A DNA stretch of 64,000 nt. It comes from Paragorgia papillata. Its lineage: Eukaryota > Cnidaria > Anthozoa > Scleralcyonacea > Coralliidae. Positions 23,655 through 35,060 of the stretch are shown piece after piece. A model generated the notes under the pieces. That model was not told the origin of the DNA. It was given only the letters and a program-made list of their open reading frames with translations, and did not search any database. Position 1 is the stretch's first letter. Each line of letters starts with the position of its first letter. The translations under genes were made by a program, and so were the position numbers. The stretch lies in NCBI GenBank assembly GCA_035771165.1, contig JAWNZC010000089.1, forward strand, positions 1 to 64,000, in the 5' to 3' direction.

Positions 23655-23983
23655 GTGCCTATGCAATGGTTGGGGATTTTACATATTTAGGATATTTGGA
23701 ACCTTCTGAGACGATTTGTAATATATCTTCCTTTTCTAAAATGTCATCTTCGTGGACTTTTTTTGCTGTTAAAGTTGACGGAAGTGACGTCAAAAGAGGA
23801 ATTTGTCTATATGAAACCACTTTGCAGATTCCTCCTTTGACGTCACTTCCGTCAACTTTAACAGCCAAAAAGTCCATGAAGATGAAATTTTAGAAAAGGA
23901 AGATATATTACGAATCTTCTCAGAAGGTTCCAAATATCCTAAATATGTAAAATCCCCAACCATTGCATAGGCACTTTAAAGAA
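23655..23983. repeat. Near-perfect hairpin in the 3' untranslated part of the gypsy element
   Basis: About 145-bp arms: TGCCTATGCAATGGTTGGGG at 23,660 is complemented at 23,950-23,970, and the pairing continues through GTTGACGGAAGTGACGTCA (about 23,775) and its complement (about 23,845). Only about 45 bases lie between the arms. It is between the RNase H stop and the polypurine tract. Confidence 0.9.
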
Positions 23984-24037
23984 AAAAAGAAGTTTGATAG
24001 AACTTTCTTTTTTAGAACATAAAATGTTTAACCATGT

Positions 24038-25183
24038 CTATGGCCTAGAAAGACAGTCTGCAATCAAATTGTCTTTTCCTTTAATATGTCTGATTTCCAA
24101 ATTATATTCTTGTAAAACTAGACTCCATCGTAATAGGCGTTGATTCTTGTTCTTCAGCTTGTGGAGGAATACCAAAAGATTATGATCACTGAATACAACG
24201 ATCGGCAGACTTGAGGAAGAGACATAAACTTCGAAATGCTGTAAAGCGAAAACCAGAGCTAAACATTCCTTTTCGATTGTCGAATAGTTTCTCTGGTGTT
24301 TGTTGAACTTTCTGGAAAAATAGCACACCGAATGGTCAATCCCGTCTTCATCTTCTTGGAGCAAAACAGCACCAGCAGCTACATCACTTGCATCCACAGC
24401 TAACTTAAATGGATGGTTGAAATCTGGAGATGACAGAACGGGAGCACTTTTCAACATGGCTCTAAGGTTTCCAAACGCCAGTTCACATTGATCTGTCCAA
24501 ATATATTTAGCGTTCTTGCGAAGTAGCTGAGTCAAAGGCTCAGTGATGGTGGAGAAATTTGGACAGAACTTTCTGTAATAACCAGCCATACCCAGGAAAC
24601 GCATCAACTGTTTCTTTGACGAAGGTCTAGGAAACTCTGAAATACAACTTATTTTGGCATCAATAGGCTTTACATAACCCTGACCAACAACATGACCCAA
24701 ATAGGTGACATGTGCACACCCAAACTCACTTTTGATCAAATTGATGGTCAGTTTTGCCTTGCTGAGCCTCCTGAAGAACTCTCGGATGATCTTTAGATGT
24801 TCTTCCCACGTATTGCTGTAAATGATGATATCGTCGATGTACGCTTCGCAACCGTCCAGGCCAGAAATGATGCTATTAACGAGACGTTGAAAGGTGGCTG
24901 GCGAGTTTCTCATTCCAAATGGCATGACCTTGTACTGGAACAAACCCTCTGGGGTAACAAAGGCTGAGATTTCTTTGGCACGATCAGTAAGTGGAACTTG
25001 CCAAAATCCTTTCAATAAATCAAACTTGGTGACGTACTTGGCTTTTCCAATTTTATCGATACAATCATCCATTCGTGGGATTGGAAATGTATCCGACTTA
25101 GTCACATTATTGACTTTTCGGTAATCGGTACACATACGATAGCTTCCATCAGTTTCGGCACCAGGATACATGGAGAGCTCCAA
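24038..25183 (-). pseudogene. gypsy reverse transcriptase and RNase H
   Basis: Begins at the TDGSYRMCTDYRKVN box. It contains TKFDLLKGFWQVPL (first catalytic Asp), MPFGMRNSPATFQRL, the YIDD catalytic box near residue 114, and FLGMAGYYRKF. RNase H follows with AVDASDVAAGAVLL, IEKECLALVFAL and FSDHNLLVFL, and the frame ends LIADCLSRP at 24,038. No stop lies within the domain. The frame as listed has no natural start because it is only separated from the upstream frame by a one-base shift. Confidence 0.92.
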
Positions 25184-26229
25184 TTACTTTGACTTGGTTC
25201 TATGAAGTCGTTTTCCAAAAGATATTGAACCTCCTCACGTAGGTATTTCTGCTTCACTGGGTTTAACCTGTAGGGATGTTGTTTCACTGGTTTAGCATCA
25301 CCAACGTCGACATCGTGGAAAATTTTGTCTGTTCTGGTAGGAATATCTGGAAAAAGGTGTTCGAATTCTTTAACCAGGTTCTGAAGATCTTGACGTTGAT
25401 TCGGTGGAAGATGAGATAGCTTGGAATCCAGATTATGTAGGACATCAGAGTTGTTGAGTTTTGATGTGGCAGACAGACTAGAAAGTTCTCCTAGGTCTAC
25501 ATCGTCTTTGTCTTTATCAGACTCAGAACTCACTACATTTACAGAATGTATTACCCTATCATTATCGTAATACGGCTTTAACATATTTACATGGCACAAC
25601 TGTTTTTGTTTACGCCTATCTGGAGTTATTAGGACATAATTTAAATCACTCTCTTTCTTGTCTACAACATAGGGACCAAAATACCTAGCCTGAAGGGAAT
25701 TTCCAGGAACTGGGAGCAATGCAAGAACCTTATCACCGCGTTTAAATTTGCGGTTTACTGCGTTTCGATCAAACCTATTTTTCATGTTTTTCTGTGTTGA
25801 TCGAAGATTTGTCCTAGCTAGATCACATGCTTTCGTAAGTTTTGTGCGAAAGTCCGAAACGTACTGCAAAAGATTTAACGAACCGCCATCTTCCGAAAGA
25901 AATTTTTCTTTTAGGAGTTTAAGTGGTGCTCTAACTGTATGTCCGAAAACTAACTCAAATGGGCTAAAGCCCAGAGATTCTTGAACTGACTCTCGAGCAG
26001 CGAATAAAAGTAAATGGATGCCGTCATCCCAGTCTTTTTGTGTGTCGTGGCAATAGGTTCTCATCATGTTTTTTAAAGTTTGGTGAAACCTTTCGAGAGC
26101 AACCTGACTTTCAAGATGATAGGCAGTAGATTTATACTGCTTGATGCCTAACTCGTGCATCACCTGTTGAAAAATTCCAGACATGAAATTTGAACCTTGG
26201 TCCGATTGAATAAGACTTAGGAAGGCCAA
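25170..26229 (-). pseudogene. gypsy integrase core and C-terminal part
   Basis: Continues the integrase in another frame: IQSDQGSNFMSG has the second catalytic Asp and LERFHQTLKNM the Glu. GFSPFELVFGH is the usual end of the core, and a chromo-less C-terminal region with YFGPYVVDKKESDLNYVL follows. The linker to reverse transcriptase includes LPPNQRQDLQNLVKEFEHLF and the pre-RT box QHPYRLNP. A second one-base shift near 25,170, just after the CILVPK box, separates it from the RT frame. Confidence 0.9.
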
Positions 26230-28687
26230 CTAAAGTGAAGAATTTAATTAAGGCCTTAACAATGGTTTTTGCCTTAATATTTCTCAAAGGTATAGCTTCA
26301 GGGAACCTTGTAGAAGCGCACATAATGGTCAACAGATATTGATTGCCTGCCTTAGTCTTAGGTAATGGGCCAACACAATCTACAATTACTCTACTAAACG
26401 GCTCCTCGAAGGCTGGAATTGGCTGTAAATGGGCTTTTGGATTCACCTGATTTGGTTTCCCAACAACCTGACAAGTGTGGCAAGTTTTACAAAATTGCAC
26501 TACATCTCGTCTAAGATTAGGCCAGTAGAAATGACTCAGAAATTTAAGATAGGTTTTGGTAACACCTAAATGGCCAGAAAGGGGGGTTTCATGCGCTAGG
26601 CTAAGTATGTCAGACCGGTAGGTCTTTGGCACAACGATCTGATATCTGACACACCACTCATCGTCTGCCGAAACATCAGGCGGTCTCCACTTTCTCATTA
26701 AAATATCGTTTTTAATAAAGTAGCAGACCGGATTCTTCGCAATTTCGGCCTCTTCAACTGCGTTATGAAATAAGACAGAGATCTCAGGATCATTTTGTTG
26801 TGCATTAATAAGATTTGGCTTTGAAAAGGTTGCTTGAGACGATTCAGATGTTGAATTAACGCCTTCGAAAGCTTGGCCAAGAAAGGTGTCTGACATATCG
26901 ATGACGTCTTCACTAGCGTCATGTTCTAATTGCTTCTGCTTACGCATGGCTCGAGTTACCGCACATGCGGGATATAAATCTGAAATTTCTCGCTCAATAG
27001 GATCAGGAGTTTGATTTACACACGGTTTATCAGTCAAAATTGGGTTAACGACTACCTTCTCGCCTGCAAGGTCATTGCCGAGAAGTAGATGAATTCCCTC
27101 GAATGGTAAAGTCGTTTTAATACCCAATAGAACGGTACCAGACACTAGGTCTGACGACAAATTGACTTTGTGTAATTGTTGAGAACTGAACGTATCAGAA
27201 TTAACTCCTCTAATCAAAACATTCTTACCAGAGTAAGACTCCTGAGAAAATGGTAAAGTATCTGCCAACAAAAGAGATTGGGAAGCCCCAGTATCTCTTA
27301 AAATTTTAATAGGAACTGTTTTTGACAGATCACTTTTAAGTGATATGAAACCATTATGAATAAATGGTTGAAAGACTTCCATAATAGGGTCAAAAGAGGG
27401 CTTAACCTCACAGTTAAGAGAAGGAAGTGGCTTAATGACAGGTGTGTCTTGCACATTGTCACGCATGGACTGTTTTGAAGTACAGCCATTGGGTTTTACT
27501 TCACCTTGCTCTTGTTGTCTCCGTTTCAATTTGTAGCAATCTGATATTACATGACCATTCTTTCTACAATAACTACAAACTATGTTGTTAAAAGGAGAGT
27601 TTGAAGGCTTGCCTTGAGAAGGTGGTTCAAATCTAGCAGTGGGTGGTTTGGACTTTTTAGCGTCAGGATTAAAATTGTCTGAATATTCCTTTGACAGGTT
27701 CTTAGCACCAAACACACGCTTGCTATCAAATGATGAAGAATTATTACCTCGAAAAGACCAAGACTGTGGCGCCTTACTTGTGAATGAAACCTTATGTGTT
27801 AAAATGAAATCGTCGGCCAAACGCGCGGCAGCTGTTAAGGTTGTCGCCTTTTGTTCATTTAGAAATACGCATATATCACTTTGAATACATCTTTTAAACT
27901 CTTCAATCAAAATCAATTGTCTCAATTGGTCATATTCCTTATCGGATTTTTGGGAGGCACACCAGCGATCAAACAGTTGCTCTTTTTCTCTAGCGAATTC
28001 TAAATAGGTCTGCCTACCCGTTTTTTCAAAATTTCGAAATTTTTGATGATATGCCTCAGGGACCAACTCGTACCCCTTAAGAATCAATTCCTTATCGTTA
28101 TCGTATTCCGAAGCTATATCTAACGAAAGCTGTGCGTAAATATCACGAGCTTTTCCAACTAAAACACTTTGCAATAACATGGTCCAATTTTCTTTGGGCC
28201 ACTTAAGATTTTCGGCTATTTTATCGACATCCCGTTCCTGGAAAGGTGGAACCATTCTAATGTGCTTAGTAATATCAAAACTCGAATCTAGTTTGGTTCC
28301 AGTATGAACAGATCCCAATTTTTCTTGCAACTCTATTTTTCTCATTTCCAACTCAAATTTCTGCTTTTCTAATCTCTCTTCTCTTTCTCTTTCCCTTTCT
28401 CTATATTCCAATTTCATTTTTTCTGCTTCCATTGCAAACCTCATTCTTTCTATTTCTATTTCTGGATTTGCATCGGGATTCTTATACAAATTTAAAACAC
28501 TTTCCTCAAAGTATTCTGATTTAACTAAGTGTTCCATAATTGTCTTTTGCATCTCCTTCTTTACCATAGAACTTTTTACCTCTATGCTTAAATGATTACC
28601 TAATGAGATCAGGTCATCCTTTCTCAATTTATTAAAAACCTCTTGATCAGGCTCTAACATAAACTGCTCAGGTTTAAATTCTGACAT
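26132..28687 (-). pseudogene. gypsy gag, protease and N-terminal integrase
   Basis: 851 open codons from ATG 28,687. A coiled-coil region (Arg/Glu-rich, residues ~75-130) and a gag-like region precede a CCHC zinc knuckle CSYCRKNGHVISDC at about residue 370. The aspartic protease active site is RDTGAS at about 463. The integrase HHCC zinc domain (GHLGV to CKTCHTC) lies at about 690-735, and VDCVGPL near 767 gives the first catalytic Asp. The frame then leaves the true course near 26,225 because of a one-base shift; the last ~25 residues are out of frame. Gag and pol are in one frame with no stop between. Confidence 0.9.
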
Positions 28688-28864
28688 TTTATCAAATAGC
28701 TGAGCTCACACAAATTCGAAATTTACCTCCGAATAAAAAAATATCAAAAGTTACCGAACTTTGATTTGAATGAAATTCCCCGGACACTAACGTACACTTT
28801 CCCGAGACACTAACGTATACTTTCCCGAGACACAAACGTATACGTTCCCGCCTGAGCCCCCAAT

Positions 28865-29394
28865 TGTTACGTGACCGCTATACGCAACAAAAAGTGTAAC
28901 CTCAGCTGTTTGGTATTTACAATTATTTATTTAATTACTAAGAAACTTAGAACAGATATTGAAAATGTCTATAAAGATTAAAACTAAACTAAAGTTCAGA
29001 AACTTATCTGTCATCTGCACACAACGAAACAGTCAATAGGAGATTCCGACACAGGTTAACAATCCGTATGGACTTGAAAAGGAAGGAATAATAAAACCAA
29101 CGGCAGGAACTCCAGGACTGACTTCGTAACCACTTTGATACATATAGCTCACTCTCATACATATGCATGCCTGATATATGTTCGATGGCTGCTTATATAG
29201 TTTCTAGAGTATATAATTATAGTAACATACTTCATTCTATATATAATATATTTACGTAATTACTAAATGACATCATAGCTGACTCATGCCAAGTCATAAG
29301 TATTTACTAATTGGTTACAAGTACTTATTAAGTAGTTCAGTGATCAAATAACGTCTAGTTAATTAACTGTCTTAGGATAGGCATATCCGTAACA
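28865..29394 (-). repeat. 5' LTR of the gypsy element
   Basis: 530 bp and nearly identical to the other LTR. On the coding strand it is followed after two bases by TGGGGGCTCAGGCGGG, the position and TGG start expected of a tRNA primer-binding site; the tRNA was not identified. Confidence 0.95.
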
Positions 29395-29955
29395 GTACTA
29401 TTGCGTCATGGATTGCACAAATGCAACAAATAAATTGTTGATTGGATATTCCACACAGACAACTGATAGTTATATTGGATTTTAACCATACAGTTGCCTA
29501 AGTGAACTAAAGCTCGAAGCTTCAACATGTATATGAATTAGATCATATTAAACATTCACGCATGTTTTTGACTATGCTATAAAACACATCTTTGAAAATA
29601 TTGTGCAATTTTTTAAAATATAAATCTTATATCCCTAATCCCCTAGTAAATAAAGGCATGTAAGAAAGACGGCCACACTACCCCTCAAAATTAGGTCTTC
29701 CTGGAGGAGTTTGGGTTTTGGTCGAGTATCGAGGGTTGCAAGCCGAGGGTCGTAAAATACGCTAAAATTTACGCACATAATTTCCTACTAGCGGCACAAA
29801 TAATATTTAGGCGGAAGATATACATGTTTTGGACATTTCATGCGCGCGGCAAAGGTGTTTACTCGGCACTGATGACAGGAAATATTTAGTAAATTTGTCT
29901 ACAAAATTTTATTACAAAATTTATTTGTTGCATTTGTGCAATCATGACGCAATAG
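29395..29955. other. Central spacer of the foldback element
   Basis: After the 42-bp remainder of the left TIR there is a short non-coding loop of about 480 bp. The TIR resumes at about 29,918 with TTTGTTGCATTTGTGCAAT. A TA tract lies at 30,055-30,079 within the right TIR. Confidence 0.7.
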
Positions 29956-30414
29956 TATACCTACTACGTGCGGAAAACGCTAAGTGTAATCGTCTTAATA
30001 AAAATACCCGTGTTTATGATTCAAAGAATGAGTTCAACAGACAGAGAGAACTTGTATATATATATATATATATATATATCTTTATAAATGAAGACCCCTG
30101 ATTTTTTTATTTACATTTAACCAAGCTTCAAAAGGTGGTTTTGCTATGATCCTTAATTAAAAATCGAAAATCTTTTTCTGTTAATCAACCCACAGGTTGT
30201 GTCCGACTTAACACTGCGCAATCATAGCAATCAAAAATATAAAATCTCTTTCAACAATTACGCGTAATATGTACGTAATATGTCTAATCCAGTAAACGTA
30301 AATTAATGTATTTTATTAACCGTTTGTTAGTAAGCGATTAACCAAATTTCCGGCAGATTCCGTTGATTCCGTCGATTCCGTTGATTCCGTTAAATAGAGA
30401 TGCCGGTGTTTATT

Positions 30415-31668
30415 TGCTGAATATGCCCATCTATAAACATCGCATATTATCTTTTTCTGTTTATAGTGTCGAACAGTTGTGTTCCAGATGAAGGGACCTT
30501 ATCTCTTTCAGTGTCATCCACCTGGCTGGTCTTTTATCTACTTACTGTTACTGAGGACTATCTGATTTATAGAATATATGTGTAATGTGAAAACATTTAT
30601 TGTCTTGATTTTGCAGTACAGCAGCTTTTAAACCTATGCTGTGATCAGATGCAAAATACTAATTCTTCTCTGTCTTGTTTTATATATTAAACTGAAAATT
30701 TCAGCAGAGTTTGCAGGAGTGTGTGGTGGTGGTGGGGGGGGGGACTGGGTAGGTTTGGGGAGAGGGGTTGATTGGTTTGATGAGAGGATGGCTGAGTTTA
30801 GGGAAAGAGTAGGGTAGAATAATAATGATTTGCAGCTATTACCATGATACACCATTCTTGAATTTAAAAGGCAGTGAAGCTAAGTTTTAATTGTTTTCTT
30901 CTACAATTTTGATGTTTTCAGGGGGGTGCCAAGAAACATATTTAGAATACTTCAACTACAGTATACTGTACAGGCAGTACAAAAATGTTTTACATTGATA
31001 TTTGCCTAGGTATATGCTGTACCATATTCTTGACCCACAATGACTCTCTATTTTGAATTAAGAAGTGTGTTGCTCACTGTCAGGACTGCTGATAATCTGT
31101 CAAACAAATCCTTCACCAGTCAATATTAAGAATAAATCAACTTAAAGCAGATTGTTGTTATTGTGAAAGCAAAATAATTGCATGGCACAATACCGAAAAT
31201 CCGCAGTATTTTTCTACTGACAAGTATATTTAACTAGAGTAGAGAACCAGATCTGAGTCATCTGAAATTTCGGCTTCGAACATTTGTTATAAATACACCA
31301 TACGGCCTTCTAGTCAGAAACTATTTTGTAAAAAAATTACAACCCGAGTAAGCTGAACAGTTTCTGAGCGATCACGAAGTAGTGCCGTACAACTATCGTA
31401 CTTCTTTACTGCACAATCGAACTACGACCAGTAACTCAGTTGCAAGTCCCCCGCCATTTTGTTTCTTTTTTGGAGGAAAACCGCTGTGCGCAATGCATGG
31501 CGACCTTCGGCGATTCCGAGGGCATTTGTGCCAAGCGTGAGTAACTGAAATAATTTCTAGCTTTAGCTTTAACTTAACAGGGTATATACAGTATAACCTC
31601 TTCAGCATAGTTGCTGGTATCAAGGAGGGCCCTGTGTAGATTTAAAGACCTAGGTGTTGGACTCCAAC
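30415..31668. other. Spacer of the 21.9-kb element
   Basis: Holds a G run at 30,732-30,742. No gene, inverted repeat or domain recognised. The antisense frame at 31,393-31,623 has no family resemblance. Confidence 0.5.
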
Positions 31669-31718
31669 ATAATTTAACTTTGGATTAACTCGATAATGTT
31701 CTCATAACACATATAGCA

Positions 31719-32192
31719 TTAGTTCAGATTGCTTTTCGTCGTTAAGTTTCCAGAGTTTTCAAGAAGATACTCCTCGTAAGCCTCCGGAGGATTCTTTATC
31801 GTACTTGTAAATGTTTCACCAGTGTCTTCTACTGCGTACAGATACTTTAATGGACTGGTAAACAGAACAGATATGGAACGAATACTTGGCGAGTCGTCAA
31901 TTTCTATTGGCTCAACCATTGTCTCTGTAGCGTCTTGAGAGTATTTATTATTGTCTCTTTGGTTTCGTAATTTAAACGCCTGCATCGCTTCGTGGAACTC
32001 TTTTCATCGACGTTTGCCCCGGTCTCTTCATAGTACGTTCTCCATTGTTCATCATCTGTGTTGTTTCTGACTAGGATGGTTAGTCCTACAACCGTAGCAC
32101 TTTTCACGACAAAGCTTCGAATATTCTTCCCACAAAGTTTCATTGTAAATAGCTTCGAACATTGAAAACAATTTTTCATATAAACCCTCCAT
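31719..32192 (-). pseudogene. Small Cys-rich protein, right TIR copy (frameshifted)
   Basis: The counterpart of 15,281-15,775. The start at 32,192 and the C-terminal segment ending at 31,719 are both recognisable, but the coding content moves between frames at least twice and the copy is about 20 bases shorter. The N-terminal cysteine cluster is now out of frame with the middle of the protein. Confidence 0.7.
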
Positions 32193-32720
32193 CTCTGCGG
32201 TCTTACTCCAACAGCAAATAGTAAGCAAATGATACGTCGAGAAAACCGACGCCGTAAATAAGCATAGTAATTAGGATTTCTTTGTCTAAGCTCTGAAGTC
32301 GCCCAGACTTGTTCTTTTCTTGCTAATTGCTAATGCGTCATTAACATCAATAGTGTACATGGACTTATACAAATATTGGCAACATTGCACTCATCCATTC
32401 TATAGACAAATAATATTTCGTCTGTACCTTACGTTCTTACAGTTTCTCGATTCGATTCCTCATACTCGCGACTTATCGATTGAGTATGACAAACCGTTCC
32501 GTGTTTACACAACGGAGTTGGACTCTCGAAGACATTTCCTCAATCTAAGTATTAGTAATCAACTTTGATTTATTCACTTTGCCCTGCTGACATGCAACGG
32601 ATTTTTATGTACACTGTGAGATATTTAGCATATATCGGATATACAACCGTAATAGACGCCTATACGTTTTGGTTACTGCTTGTTGTCAACGAAGGTTTAG
32701 TTGTTGCGGTGGTTTTATTC

Positions 32721-32924
32721 ATGATGAGTGAAGAACAGTACGAAGAAGAAAATAAAGAATGGAGACGAGCGATAAACATTCGGCTTATAGAAAACCGCAG
32801 GGCCGAAGATTTAAACACAATTACTTCGAGCACATACTATCTTAAAACTAAAGAAAAGAAAGACACTACAGAGAATGATCATATTATGTCAAGGGAAAGT
32901 GATAGAGCCTTGGTGTCTGAATGA
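32721..32924 (+). CDS. Small charged protein, right TIR copy
   Basis: Starts at ATG 32,721 (MMSEEQYEEENKEWRRAI) and runs 67 codons. Compared with the left copy it lacks seven residues in the middle but keeps the frame and the C-terminus ending ESDRALVSE. Function unknown. Confidence 0.5.
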   Translation: MMSEEQYEEENKEWRRAINIRLIENRRAEDLNTITSSTYYLKTKEKKDTTENDHIMSRESDRALVSE

Positions 32925-34534
32925 AAACCAGACATTTGAAAAACGGTGCTCTTATCGTAACGAGAAAATATCATATTAGTTAACAATTTATGCTAATATG
33001 CATCTGGAGAAAAGAGAGAATCTACGCTAGTACGATTTCCCAAGGCGAAGAGACTAAGCATTTTTAGATATGTTAATCATTTAATCGAAACAGAAACATT
33101 AGTGCTTATACAAACTTTTGAAAAGTTGTGATTGGGTAAACGTACTGCTCATGCGGACTAAGAAGTTTATCTGCGAACATTGCAAATAATCGTTTACACG
33201 TAGAGACGCCCAACGCTAAAGACTTTCTTCATTCATTGTGCGATTAACAGCGAGTGATTGTAAATAATTTCGATACTTATGGATTTTAATCTGTAAATAT
33301 TTAATATAAAATTTTGAAACCTTATTATTTCGTTACTTTGTCTTATAAAAACGTTTCTTTAAACAAATCACATTTTAAAATATATTCTCATAAGGCCTTA
33401 AAGACTCAAAATACGAGGTGTATACTCCAGAAACCCCACACGTGAAAGACACCGTATGTCAAACATTTGGAACTTCGGGATCGGAGAGCTATCGGTTATG
33501 ACGTATTACATGGGGGATGAGTAACAGTAGAGGGTCCCAAAGGAGCCTGAGACGAATGAAGGACGCGACGCGGTTTCTCTATGGTAACACTGTTAATGAC
33601 CTTCTCGCCTAGACTTGCACAAGCGCTTAATCCCCTTAATGACCCGTAATGAGTTTTTGTTTTGTCTCGTGCACTGAGGATAAATATGCAAATATCACAC
33701 TTAGTAACAACGCTTTCAAAGTAATAAATCGCTTTGCCTTTAGTTAATATTTCGACACTAAAATCGTTCTTTTCACGATTTCTCGAAGTGATTCTTCATT
33801 CTATCTTCCTACGATTTCCTCACTTATAAACGAAGGTTTAGTTAGCAATGATTCTAGGATGACTTACTCTGTTTGAATATTTATGTTCTAAACTAATATA
33901 ATATTCATGATATACTACTAATTCAAGTCTATACGTTATGTCTGCCAATTCAGACACTTTAGGCTGTTAAAAACTCTATATATTCCTCCAGACAAGGTTT
34001 CAGATAAAAAATATAAAGTGTCTCTATCAATTTCTCTTTAGTTCCTTGTAAAGAACGTCTATTTTCTTAAAGTTTACTGTACGCATCCTCTGTACGTCTA
34101 CGTGTCCCACAACTGTCGACTATCAGTAGGGTAAAGTGTATAAATGAAAAGGTAATTACTATTACCTATAAGGATATAAGTCGAGTGCCTTTTGATTAGA
34201 CGATCTTCGGAAATTAGTCGGAGACCAATCGGGAATGACGTATGCGCACGGGGGGTTGGATGAAAGCTAACGATGACGATGCATAAATAATAGTCAGTTA
34301 TGACGTAGTGAAAACCGGGGGGTTGGATAAAACGACGACGTAAGTATAAATAATGAGATTAAGGTTTATGCATAAATAATGAGATTAGGGTTAGGAGGTC
34401 CCAAAGGAGCCTGAGAATGAATAAATAATAAGTTGAATATTTAATGAAGCGGCATCCCTTTGGGGCCTATAGTGGGGGTATTACTACCAATATGCAACAC
34501 AACCGCCGTCAGTCGTATTAATAACGGCTCCCGG

Positions 34535-35060
34535 CAATTTGTTTAAAGTGTCACTGAGACGAAATTTTTACCCCTACCTTTTTTCTCTATGAGCCTAAAG
34601 TGCATGTATCGAAGACTTACCAAACGAAGTTTCATTCTGATATTCGGAAAAGCAAAGCAGATATTGACGAAAGAAATACGCAAATTCGCGGCCGCCATTA
34701 AAATGGACGTGTTTATTTGTGACTGGGTCTAGGATGTCTGTGACGTCCGAGTCTCAACCCAACAAAACACTAGGGTTGTGCGATAGTATTAAAACAAGCG
34801 TAGCTTGGAAGAATCACTCATTAAAATTAAATTATTCCGTCATGCCAAGATCACGCTTTGTTGTACAAGATTTCAGCAATCAATCTGATATTAAAGCAGG
34901 AATATCCTTGCATAAGAGTCCAATTGACCAAATTGCGAAGAGAGTTTCGATTAAAATTTGTCCAAACGAAGCGCACCAATTTTAAAGTGTCACTGAGACG
35001 AAATTTTCACCTCATTTTTATTTCATCATTGTGAAGTATACCCACCTACAACCTACTGTA
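34535..35060. repeat. Direct repeats TTTAAAGTGTCACTGAGACG
   Basis: The motif TTTAAAGTGTCACTGAGACG and the following AAATTTT occur at 34,544 and 34,982. The 88-codon frame between (34,719-34,985) has no recognisable domain and I do not call it. Confidence 0.6.

Larger units (their letters stand above)
23111..29394 (-). mobile_element. Ty3/gypsy LTR retrotransposon, Gmr1-like gene order
   Basis: Two 530-bp LTRs (23,111-23,640 and 28,865-29,394), TG...CA ends, and a GTAC duplication on both sides (23,107-23,110 and 29,395-29,398). The element is read on the - strand: gag, protease, integrase, reverse transcriptase, RNase H. Integrase before reverse transcriptase is the copia-like order seen in the Gmr1 group of gypsy elements. 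It sits in the left TIR of the foldback element. The LTRs are almost identical (one difference noted at the CTCATCCC/CTCATGCC site), so the insertion is recent. Confidence 0.93.
22590..30405. mobile_element. Foldback element with ~520-bp TIRs and 9-bp TSD (MULE-like)
   Basis: The left end CGGCATCTCTATTTAACGG and its inverted copy at 30,387-30,405 are flanked by GTGTTTATT on both sides (22,581-22,589 and 30,406-30,414). Near the ends are repeats of CGGAATCAA. TIRs extend about 520 bp inward, and the left one continues as 29,399-29,440 after the gypsy insertion. A 9-bp TSD and long TIRs are typical of Mutator-like elements. Without the gypsy the element is about 1.5 kb and has no transposase. 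Confidence 0.82.
12573..34488. mobile_element. 21.9-kb long-TIR element, Maverick/Polinton-like, non-autonomous
   Basis: The termini are AGTAGTAATACCCC at the left and its inverted equivalent (first base G instead of A) at the right. The flanking duplication is AATATG at 12,567-12,572 and 34,489-34,494. A 6-bp TSD and a 5'-AG end fit Maverick/Polinton elements. TIRs are about 2.8 kb. Inside there are small genes duplicated in the TIRs, a palindrome with C2H2-protein and packaging-ATPase-like fragments, and an OB-fold gene. No DNA polymerase B, retroviral-type integrase, protease or capsid gene is recognisable, so it is a decayed or derived copy. About 7.8 kb of its length is a nested foldback element plus gypsy. 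Class assignment is inference; the TIRs, the TSD and the paralogous empty site are seen directly. Confidence 0.75.
31669..34488. repeat. Right TIR of the 21.9-kb element
   Basis: Inverted copy of the left TIR. It lacks the MITE and thus shows that MITE's empty site at about 34,025-34,050. Its copy of the cysteine-rich gene is frameshifted while the left copy is open. At about 34,300-34,400 it has an extra stretch of some 60-90 bases with a repeated ATAAATAATGAGATTA motif. Confidence 0.88.
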
